Origin: Prochlorococcus marinus CUG1435 | GTDB lineage: Bacteria; Cyanobacteriota; Cyanobacteriia; PCC-6307; Cyanobiaceae | DNA: 64,000 nt | Assembly (NCBI GenBank): GCA_017644375.1 | Contig: JAEPLP010000001.1 | Span: 682,001 to 746,000, forward strand | Direction: 5' to 3' | Part shown: piece after piece, positions 8,094-13,826 of the stretch | Position numbering within the stretch: position 1 is the first letter of the stretch | How the letters are laid out: every line of letters starts with the position of its first letter | Translations under genes and position numbers: made by a program | Notes under the pieces: model-generated | What the model saw: the letters and a program-made list of their open reading frames with translations, nothing else | Told to the model about the DNA's origin: nothing | Database searches by the model: none

Positions 8094-8505
8094 GACGACC
8101 TAAACATTTAACTGCTCTGTTGAACCATTCATAGTGCCTTTTAGTATACCTATAGATACTAGTTTTCGTAAGTATTTTGGGTGTGGTTTCTACTTTGGTT
8201 GGGTGAATGAATGAATCAGGTGAGGAAAAAAACTTCCATAGCATTTTCAACTAATGAAATGGTGAAGTAAACATGACAAATTTACTCAACCTTGAGAGTG
8301 CTTGAGTATATCCAAAATTTTTTTTATACCACTGCAATTCATTAATGCGTTTTCAATATCAGTTATAGGAAATTGCAGTTGTAGACTTGTTGTATGGAAC
8401 CTTTTATAAACTGCAATTTGGTTACGAACACATTATACGTTTAAGGTCTGGTGGAGAAAGTACCAAGATCAAGGTTAGGTGCATAGCAGCTACTTCATAC
8501 ACTGC
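8094..8505. other. Non-coding element end with repeats and dyads
   Basis: No credible gene is visible in about 410 bp downstream of the 72-aa frame. An 11-bp perfect inverted repeat, AAATTGCAGTT at 8370-8380 and AACTGCAATTT at 8409-8419, is accompanied by a third box, ACTGCAATT, at 8331-8339. The boxes are therefore spaced by about 40 bp. AGTAAACATGACA at 8266-8278 is the reverse complement of a motif found at two other element gene ends. Segments at 8473-8515 and near 8190-8218 resemble the element's 43-bp repeat. Possible roles are a recombination directionality region, an operator array or an origin. The flv1 promoter may also lie here. Confidence 0.5.
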
Positions 8506-8724
8506 CTACTTTCTAAACCTTGTTCTATAGGTGTCTTCAATTAATTCTTCCAAGTAAACCTCTGGTCTAACTGCAGGTCTGTTGTTTCTTGCAAGTTCCT
8601 TTAGCATTGCTGCTACACCTTTGGTTATTCTAAAGTTTTCCATTGTTAGTATTGTTGGTATTGATTTAATGAGTGCTTCATTCCATTGCTTGAATGTAAG
8701 TCTCTGGTTGCGTTGCGGTGTCAT
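8506..8724 (-). CDS. Element protein of unknown function, 72 aa
   Basis: Small basic helical protein with no recognised family. Its ATG overlaps the stop of the upstream 61-aa gene in an ATGA junction (8721-8724). That arrangement is typical of translationally coupled genes and is the main reason to believe it is real. Sequence features are a W-N-E-A-L-I-K-S-I-P block and a later P-E-V-Y-L-E-E-L-I-E-D helix. The stop lies within a degenerate copy of the element's 43-bp repeat. As the last gene of the coupled trio it could be an accessory to the 252-aa protein or a small DNA-binding regulator; neither is shown. Confidence 0.6.
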   Translation of the reverse strand: MTPQRNQRLTFKQWNEALIKSIPTILTMENFRITKGVAAMLKELARNNRPAVRPEVYLEELIEDTYRTRFRK

Positions 8725-8906
8725 TTAACCGCAACTAACTTATGAGTTCCATTTAGGACTTTTAGTCCTATTCGCATACTGTCTCTTCCAGTCTTTGCAG
8801 TAGTTTCATATCGTAAATTACTGGTTCTGTTTAATTCTTTTAGAACTGGTATGGACTGCTCGTCAAATGAAATGTTGACTGCAGGTTGTCTCTTGTTAAA
8901 TTGCAT
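8721..8906 (-). CDS. Element protein of unknown function, 61 aa, possibly ribbon-helix-helix
   Basis: The start overlaps the last 11 bp of the 252-aa gene and the stop overlaps the next start by 4 bp, so the frame sits in a tight minus-strand operon. A strand-like segment (P-A-V-N-I-S-F-D) is followed by two probable helices (I-P-V-L-K-E-L-N, then D-S-M-R-I-G-L-K-V-L). This order is compatible with a small CopG-like ribbon-helix-helix regulator, a frequent partner of replication or mobilisation proteins. The similarity is by secondary-structure impression only. Confidence 0.55.
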   Translation of the reverse strand: MQFNKRQPAVNISFDEQSIPVLKELNRTSNLRYETTAKTGRDSMRIGLKVLNGTHKLVAVK

Positions 8907-9654
8907 TGTTTTTAGTAGGTGAAAGATAAATAGTCTTCAAGGGATATTGGACTGTTGGTTTGTGCCTGTTGTGTTTGATGTAGTGAATTAAAGTATTTTC
9001 AACTGGATTAGTTAGGTAGTCGTATAGGTTGTTTGGAGTGATTGGGTCTGTGTAGATATGTTGACCTGTTCCAACCTCTGTTACTCTAACTGCGTCCTTT
9101 ATCCTCTTCTTATTGTTGGTATACCTTGGGTTATACAATTTCTGGATCATATCTTCTGCTTGAGTAGGTGTAAGCTTGTTTGGTGCTTTACCTTCACTAT
9201 CTAAATGATGGTGCATACCGTAGATATACAAGTGCTGATGCTGATACTCCCAACCTTGCAATGAACCTTTGTAGAGATATTCTTTCTGTTTGTAGTCGTG
9301 TATCCCACATACCATTATTGGTATTTTTCTTTGGATAAGTTTAATTAGAATTTCTTGTGTGGGTATACCTTCTACAGACTTAATATCCCACTTGGAATAC
9401 TTGTTCTTACCAGTTAAACAATAAAGCAATGTAAGGTATTGTTCTTTATACCTTTTGATAATTTCTTCATAGTAAGTTCTATTGTTGCTGATACTGATTA
9501 ACATACCTCTCTCATATTTCTTGGTAGGGTATGTGTATGAATCAGGTAATGTTTGTTTCTCTTGTGTATCATATAATAACCTCTCTAAACCATTGAGGTC
9601 ATTATAATCTTTAACTTTTTTACTTAATAGTTTCATAGTGTTCTTTAGATACAA
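8896..9654 (-). CDS. Possible HUH-type replication or mobilisation protein
   Basis: Protein of 252 aa, family not firmly recognised. The segment W-E-Y-Q-H-Q-H-L-Y-I-Y-G (about 135-146) resembles the His-x-His metal-binding strand of rolling-circle Rep and transposase HUH nucleases. The motif is preceded by a strand-rich I-P-I-M-V-C-G-I-H-D. Near the C terminus, N-T-L-I-H-Y-I-K-H-N-R (220-230) could hold the nucleophilic tyrosine Y225. The gene begins directly beside a 500-bp AT-rich, repeat-bearing spacer and heads a coupled operon, as expected for a replication initiator with its origin. The middle residue between the histidines is glutamine, not hydrophobic, so the assignment is tentative. 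A second start at codon 7 is possible. Confidence 0.45.
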   Translation of the reverse strand: MYLKNTMKLLSKKVKDYNDLNGLERLLYDTQEKQTLPDSYTYPTKKYERGMLISISNNRTYYEEIIKRYKEQYLTLLYCLTGKNKYSKWDIKSVEGIPTQEILIKLIQRKIPIMVCGIHDYKQKEYLYKGSLQGWEYQHQHLYIYGMHHHLDSEGKAPNKLTPTQAEDMIQKLYNPRYTNNKKRIKDAVRVTEVGTGQHIYTDPITPNNLYDYLTNPVENTLIHYIKHNRHKPTVQYPLKTIYLSPTKNNAI

Positions 9655-10035
9655 TAGAACCTATAGGCAAACCTCATAAATTAACCATAGATTATTATTT
9701 AAGACTGATAATATTGGAACAAGATAATGACTTGTATTTGCAATAATGCAACCGTTCTTTCTATTATTCAACCGTTTAGTATTACTTCGTTTGACTTCAG
9801 TAGAGTTTTATTTTCTATTTATATGAAATAATATTGCATATCATACCACAAGTTTCTCAAATCGTCAACCACTGCAGGGTTAGACCCACCTTTGATGATA
9901 CATTAACCTCTCTTTATTGAACGGTAAAGTATATTTAATTAAGCATTTATTAATGGTATTAATTATTAATTACATAATATTATTGCATACAAATTAATAA
10001 CATTTAGTGATGTGGTTTAGATGATTTAAGTTTAA

Positions 10036-10078
10036 GGTTAAGTGCATTGCATCTTGGTTACGCACGACCTATGAATCA
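10036..10078. repeat. 43-bp element repeat, copy C
   Basis: It aligns without gaps to copies at 11974-12016 and 13566-13608 (34 of 43 identical to the first of these). The best conserved part reads GCACGACCTATGAATCA here and GCACTACCTATGAATCA in the others. It stands between the 46-aa gene and the 252-aa gene. Confidence 0.75.
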
Positions 10079-10090
10079 GTCTGCAGGTTT

Positions 10091-10111
10091 AGTGCAAATA
10101 AAATTTCACTT
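10091..10111. promoter_or_regulatory. 21-bp dyad block, operator-like, copy 1
   Basis: It is the exact reverse complement of 13621-13641. Both lie 12 bp beyond the end of a 43-bp repeat. The block is itself an imperfect palindrome with outer AGTG and CACT and inner AAT and ATT, which could explain the two orientations: a dimeric repressor would see the same site. No repressor gene is firmly identified; the 61-aa protein is one candidate. Confidence 0.5.
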
Positions 10112-10124
10112 ATACACTACCTCG

Positions 10125-10157
10125 CAGAAACTCCGCATAGTTGGTGCGGTAATTCTG
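10125..10157. other. Two-tier hairpin next to conserved TCTGTCATG motif
   Basis: The outer stem CAGAA/TTCTG (10125-10129, 10153-10157) encloses the inner stem CCGCA/TGCGG (10133-10137, 10145-10149). TCTGTCATGTTTACT follows at 10154-10168, shared with 12028-12042. It lies just past the stop of the 46-aa gene on the transcribed minus strand, so it may end or process that transcript. There is no U-tract. Confidence 0.45.
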
Positions 10158-10180
10158 TCATGTTTACTAAACCAATAAAA

Positions 10181-10321
10181 CTAAAGGACTGCAGTGACTG
10201 AAACAACTGTTGCGTTTGGATTTCTTGCGAGTGCTACTTTTCTTGCTTCTTCATAGTCAACTGCTCTTACTACCTCATCAAACACTTGACCTGCAACATA
10301 CAGTTGAACTTTAATTTTCAT
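10181..10321 (-). CDS. Small phage-type protein, 46 aa
   Basis: ATG-initiated frame that overlaps the last 11 bp of the ParB-methyltransferase gene, implying coupled translation. The product starts M-K-I-K-V-Q-L-Y-V-A-G-Q-V-F-D-E and continues with Y-E-E-A-R-K-V-A-L-A-R-N-P-N-A. From memory this pattern (a short strand with Y-V-A-G-x-V-F, then an A-R-x-x-A-L-A-R-N-P helix) resembles small uncharacterised proteins of marine cyanophages. No database check was possible. The function is unknown. The link to phage is useful evidence for the origin of the element. Confidence 0.7.
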   Translation of the reverse strand: MKIKVQLYVAGQVFDEVVRAVDYEEARKVALARNPNATVVSVTAVL

Positions 10322-11804
10322 ACTTGAGAAAGATTAAATTAGTTTCCATTAACTTGATAGTAAACTTATTTTCAATACATCTCTGTAAGTTGTAATTCTG
10401 TAGTGTAGGTTTTAATTCATTTACGATTTTGTCGTGCAGTATTAAATTGTGCTTCCTCGCAATCATTTCAATATCAGTATCCATAGTTTTTAACCCTCCT
10501 TCACCTCTTCTTTGACTTCCCATTTTCATTATTATTGGGTGAAAGATTTTCTCTTCATAGTTACTTGGTTTGATTAGTCGTTTCATATTTCCCATCATTA
10601 TGTCTATCTTCTTGTAGAAGTCTTCGTCAGTTTGATTGCATAGGTCTCTTGTATCATCAGTATATTTTTCAGCACCACCAATATAAGGAACATCATTTAT
10701 GAAGCAGTCAATTATGTTAGAAGCTTCTTTATACTCAACCATCTCTACACCACAGGAATGGTGCAATGTTACGTCTTCTGGTTTAGCACCAATATGATTC
10801 ACACAAGCATCTCTAATGCTTTCTAAATTATCTTTATTCAAGTCATATCCTATTATTCTGCGACCTTCTAATGCTGCTGCTATTAGATTGGTTCCTCTAC
10901 CGCAGGTATTATCAACACATAAAAAATTTTCTTTTGTGTAATACCTAATGAACCATCTACTATGTTCGGGCAGCATTGTGTAGTTGGTAATTTCACTGGT
11001 TCCAAATAATGCTTTGCGTTTAGTCTTCCTCAACTTTTCATTATGTGAGACCAGTAAGCATAAGTCGTTTAGATGATCCTGTTTGCGACCAAACCGCATA
11101 ATACTTTTAGGTGTCTGTAGTTCATCTCTAATTTTTTTATATTCTTCTTTCCATTCTCTTTTTTTATATTTTAAGTTTGCAAGTATCATTGCTCTCTTAA
11201 AAGTTTTTGCTTCACCTTCTACTAGCAGTCGTGCGACTTCTAATTGTATGTGTTTTGGTTGCTTTGTAAGTTTCACCATATCCATCATTCTTTCAGCAAA
11301 CTTTGTTTCACCTAATATCTCTTGCACCTCTGGTTCTAAATTGTTTATTTGCTTCTTGTATGAGTAGATGCGTCTACTTATTCCAAGTTGTGCTGCAAGT
11401 TCACTGTTGGTAATTCCTTCACCTGAATATTGATTAGAACCTACTACTGCTTTGCGTCCAAGTTTAATTAATAACTGTTCTCTCAATACAATATGCTGTG
11501 CTTCTTGTATTGCGTTTAGTCTTTTACTGCAGAGGTTTTCTTCTACTTCAATTAGTTGATTTAATGTAGCATCAGGTTCTCTAACAACACACGGAACAGT
11601 TGGTCTCTCTAGGAGTTTCATTGCTCTATATCTGTGATTTCCACTGGTAAGGATATAATCTGATCCCCTAGAAGTGACTTGTAGAGGGTGTAATAAATCT
11701 ATTTCTTTAATTGACTGTGCTATATCTTTGACCTTTCCTTCATCTACTTTGCGAAGTCTGTTAATGACTTTAATATCATCTATTGGAATGTTGATTGTCT
11801 GCAT
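10311..11804 (-). CDS. ParB-like domain fused to DNA methyltransferase
   Basis: Protein of 497 aa. Residues 1-120 form a ParB/sulfiredoxin-type nucleotide-binding domain with L-H-P-L-Q-V at 38-43 and S-G-N-H-R-Y-R at 54-60. A helix-turn-helix follows near 130-155 (I-T-N-S-E-L-A-A-Q-L-G-I-S). The C-terminal half has methyltransferase motif I, D-N-T-C-G-R-G-T-N at 298-306, and the adjoining I-I-G-Y-D strand. N-D-V-P-Y at 370-374 stands where amino-methyltransferases carry D/N-P-P-Y. Fusions of this kind occur in phages and plasmids, where they modify element DNA. No restriction enzyme is present, so self-protection or regulation is likelier than restriction. D-V-P-Y departs from consensus and may mean altered chemistry. 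Expression is probably driven from the repeat-rich spacer at 11805-12037. Confidence 0.75.
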   Translation of the reverse strand: MQTINIPIDDIKVINRLRKVDEGKVKDIAQSIKEIDLLHPLQVTSRGSDYILTSGNHRYRAMKLLERPTVPCVVREPDATLNQLIEVEENLCSKRLNAIQEAQHIVLREQLLIKLGRKAVVGSNQYSGEGITNSELAAQLGISRRIYSYKKQINNLEPEVQEILGETKFAERMMDMVKLTKQPKHIQLEVARLLVEGEAKTFKRAMILANLKYKKREWKEEYKKIRDELQTPKSIMRFGRKQDHLNDLCLLVSHNEKLRKTKRKALFGTSEITNYTMLPEHSRWFIRYYTKENFLCVDNTCGRGTNLIAAALEGRRIIGYDLNKDNLESIRDACVNHIGAKPEDVTLHHSCGVEMVEYKEASNIIDCFINDVPYIGGAEKYTDDTRDLCNQTDEDFYKKIDIMMGNMKRLIKPSNYEEKIFHPIIMKMGSQRRGEGGLKTMDTDIEMIARKHNLILHDKIVNELKPTLQNYNLQRCIENKFTIKLMETNLIFLKYEN

Positions 11805-12037
11805 TAGTGTGACTTACTTTCTGGTTCGGTAAGTAGAAGCTTGTTTTCACTTCACCTTTTGCATAACAGGTTAGGTATGGAAAGCACCTTTTCAACAAAT
11901 TATTAGGGTGTGGAAGTTTATTTCCATAGCACTTGCCTTGGTGGAGTTGAAATTTATTGTATACTTCACCACTGGTTAGGTATGTCGTAGCTTGGTTATG
12001 CACTACCTATGAATCAGGTGGAGTAACTCTGTCATGT
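11805..12037. promoter_or_regulatory. Leader/control region of the ParB-methyltransferase gene
   Basis: The spacer between integrase stop and methyltransferase start holds the best-preserved 43-bp repeat (11974-12016). GGTTAGGTATG occurs twice (11869-11879 and 11974-11984). GGAA-GTTTAT-TTCC forms a small hairpin near 11910-11925. GTATACTTCACC at 11959-11970 offers a TATAC-like -10 when read on the minus strand. I see no standard -35. Confidence 0.4.
11974..12016. repeat. 43-bp element repeat, copy D
   Basis: It differs from the copy at 13566-13608 at 5 of 43 positions, all in the first 18; the last 25 bases are identical. It lies 22 bp beyond the integrase stop and about 170 bp before the methyltransferase start on the minus strand. 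Confidence 0.8.
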
Positions 12038-12046
12038 TTACTCACC
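12017..12046. other. Hairpin over the integrase stop with TCTGTCATG loop
   Basis: GGTGGAGTAA (12017-12026) pairs with TTACTCACC (12038-12046), allowing one bulge, around a loop containing TCTGTCATG. The integrase stop codon lies in one arm. The same loop motif recurs beside the 46-aa gene (10154-10168) and, inverted, at 8266-8278 with its own TTTACTC arm. There is no T-run, so this is not a classic terminator. Confidence 0.5.
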
Positions 12047-13561
12047 CATTCTTGTTGCTTTCAAGTATTCTTCATCTTTCCGTGGGTCATATGTTGCTTG
12101 TCTTCCAAGTCCTTTTGTAATGTCTCTACTACGCATCAATGTAGTGATGTGAGAGTATGTTTTCTCAATGTAGTTAAGTGAAGTTCCACAGTTCAATGCA
12201 ATGTCGTAAATATCAACTCCTCTTTGTATTGCTTCAGTAATGTGATGGTGTCTAGCACAATAATTTGAGATATTACGACCATTCAAGTCAATTACTCCAT
12301 CTCTTTCTGCACTTGCTAATACATTCCTTAACCTTTTAGTCCAAGCAACATCACTGGTTGGGATATTTTCATTTTTTGTTGTATCAGTCAACCTTGGGAA
12401 CACATAACGATCACTTTTCTGGTCTACCTCTAATCCCATCTCTCTATACCATCTAATTAGTCTCTCTATCTGTTGTCCTATGGGTGCAATAATGTCTCTA
12501 CTTCTACCTGTCTTGGAATTATCAGCAGGTATGTGAACTATTCTGTTGGTCTTTCTATCAAAGGCATTGTCGTTGGGATTTATAGTAATATGTCTCCACT
12601 TTAAGTTCAGTAATTCTTTGGTTCGGCAACCAGTGTAGTGGTGAATTGTATAGACCAGAGCATACACTCTGCGTTTGTAATACTCTCTCTTGCTAATGCC
12701 TTTCTCATTGCAATACTTGTAATTCATATACTTTGTAATTGCTGTAAACTCATCTGCTGTAATTACATCTTTGCGACTTCTGGTCTCTCTGTTTACCTTG
12801 AGATACTTAAACATAGGCATCTCATTTTCAGTGATATATTTTTTGTGCTTTGCTATATCTCTATACATTTTCTTCACTGCAGCAATGGTGTGATTGATTG
12901 TGTAGTTGTTGCGAGTGCTGATATTAGTATTTGCTTTCTTTGTCTTCTCTTTAATCCACATACCAAATGTAAGTCCAAGTTCAGTTGGTATTTCTTCAAG
13001 TTTTGTATTCATATGTCCGTTTTCTTTGATGTAGTCCTCCCAATATTTGATATGACTGCAGAGAGTATCAAACGATTGAGGTGTTATACCCATATGTGGA
13101 ATATCCGTTAGTTCTTTCCGTCGTTCTTGTTGATACATTTGGATTAATTCTTTAGCAGTAATAGATTGTGGACGAACACCAAATGCTAGTCTGCCTTTCT
13201 TCTCTGCATATATTTTCTCTGCTTCAGTCATTGCAACTAATCTGTTAGTTGTTTTTAATGACTTGCTCCAATGCTTCTTTGTCTTTGGGTCGTAAATCCT
13301 AATGTAGTATCCTTTGGTCTTGGTTCTGTTGTCTCTGTAGATATAAACATCATTCCTATATTCATATACAAACTCTTTGTCTAAAAATACTTTGTTCTCT
13401 TCTGGTTCTGCGTCTTCTTGTTTCTTCTTATCATTCTTTTTAATAACATTCAGTGCATTTAACACTGAAAGTAGTTGCTCTACATCATATCCACCTTCGT
13501 CTACCAGATTTTTAATACCTTCAATATTCTTTAGGTCAATTTGATTGTCTGGTGGAACCAT
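12038..13561 (-). CDS. int: Tyrosine recombinase (integrase) of the element
   Basis: Protein of 507 aa. The N-terminal region to about 125 includes a strand-rich arm-type DNA-binding segment (Y-Y-I-R-I-Y-D-P-K-T-K-K-H-W). A core-binding domain spans about 135-255 and the catalytic domain about 265-480. Catalytic residues visible are R313 (T-G-C-R), K350 (S-K-T-G), R437 (Y-C-A-R-H) and the nucleophile Y469 (K-T-Y-S-H). Y434 replaces the first histidine of the H-x-x-R box, as in many phage integrases. It should integrate and, with a directionality factor, excise the element. Its start lies about 270 bp from the flv3 stop, next to the inferred att site. The extra 60-residue acidic/basic head before the arm domain is longer than in many integrases. 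The ATG is 5 bp from a 43-bp repeat. Confidence 0.93.
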   Translation of the reverse strand: MVPPDNQIDLKNIEGIKNLVDEGGYDVEQLLSVLNALNVIKKNDKKKQEDAEPEENKVFLDKEFVYEYRNDVYIYRDNRTKTKGYYIRIYDPKTKKHWSKSLKTTNRLVAMTEAEKIYAEKKGRLAFGVRPQSITAKELIQMYQQERRKELTDIPHMGITPQSFDTLCSHIKYWEDYIKENGHMNTKLEEIPTELGLTFGMWIKEKTKKANTNISTRNNYTINHTIAAVKKMYRDIAKHKKYITENEMPMFKYLKVNRETRSRKDVITADEFTAITKYMNYKYCNEKGISKREYYKRRVYALVYTIHHYTGCRTKELLNLKWRHITINPNDNAFDRKTNRIVHIPADNSKTGRSRDIIAPIGQQIERLIRWYREMGLEVDQKSDRYVFPRLTDTTKNENIPTSDVAWTKRLRNVLASAERDGVIDLNGRNISNYCARHHHITEAIQRGVDIYDIALNCGTSLNYIEKTYSHITTLMRSRDITKGLGRQATYDPRKDEEYLKATRMGE

Positions 13562-13565
13562 TTTT

Positions 13566-13608
13566 GGTTGTGTGTGTTGCAGCTTGGTTATGCACTACCT
13601 ATGAATCA
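13566..13608. repeat. 43-bp element repeat, copy E
   Basis: Ungapped relative of copies at 10036-10078 and 11974-12016, with core GCACTACCTATGAATCA. It starts 5 bp from the integrase ATG, so on the minus strand it would form most of the integrase leader. Confidence 0.8.
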
Positions 13609-13620
13609 ACGGTGTGGTGA

Positions 13621-13641
13621 AAGTGAAATTTTATTTGCACT
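13621..13641. promoter_or_regulatory. 21-bp dyad block, operator-like, copy 2
   Basis: Exact reverse complement of 10091-10111, again 12 bp beyond a 43-bp repeat. The conserved centre reads GTGAAATTTTATTTGCAC. Position upstream of int suggests control of integrase expression. Confidence 0.5.
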
Positions 13642-13741
13642 TAAGGTGTGGTGAAATCAAAACAGATGGGGTCTTGTCCTTCACCTGAAATTGCATTCAC
13701 AGAGCAACATAACCTCTGTTGTTACTATGAGTATACTATAT

Positions 13742-13760
13742 TTTCAACTCATTTTCAACT
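13742..13760. repeat. 19-bp subterminal direct repeat, copy 2
   Basis: Exact copy of 8075-8093 in the same orientation, about 70 bp inside the flv3 stop codon. The pair frames the element's gene content. Confidence 0.6.
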
Positions 13761-13826
13761 CTGTATTTTACTGACTTTATTACTGGTATGACTGGGATTT
13801 GCTAGTGTTTTACTTAAAAGTAAACA

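Larger units (their letters stand above)
9655..10180. other. AT-rich repeat-bearing spacer, candidate element origin/control region
   Basis: No gene is visible in about 525 bp upstream of the possible Rep gene. CAACCGTT occurs at 9749-9756 and again 20 bp later at 9769-9776, each preceded by an AT-rich stretch. ATTGCATA occurs at 9833-9840 and 9982-9989 within runs of A and T. Further right lie one copy of the 43-bp element repeat (10036-10078), a dyad block (10091-10111) and a two-tier hairpin (10125-10157). AT-rich DNA with short spaced repeats beside an initiator-like gene is the usual look of a small replication origin. This is inference from layout. Confidence 0.4.
13562..13826. promoter_or_regulatory. 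Integrase promoter/leader and element right end
   Basis: Moving away from the integrase ATG, the order is: 43-bp repeat (13566-13608), 12 bp, 21-bp dyad block (13621-13641), two GTGTGGTGAAA copies (about 13612 and 13646), hairpin CAGAG/CTCTG (about 13692-13711) and the 19-bp terminal repeat (13742-13760). Read on the minus strand, the dyad block contains AATAAAATT, a plausible -10. That would place the 43-bp repeat in the mRNA leader and let an operator-bound protein block transcription. Inferred. Confidence 0.4.

Noticed and set aside
11776-12003. 75-codon minus-strand frame between integrase and methyltransferase
   Set aside because: Its start lies inside the 43-bp repeat, its composition is irregular and it overlaps the methyltransferase start; more likely chance reading of the control region.
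11083-13111. Plus-strand frames inside the integrase and methyltransferase genes
   Set aside because: Antisense shadows of well-supported minus-strand genes.
8075-13760. 19-bp direct repeats as the att crossover sequence
   Set aside because: They lie inside the flv3-end copies at both ends, so the order does not fit a single duplicated att site.
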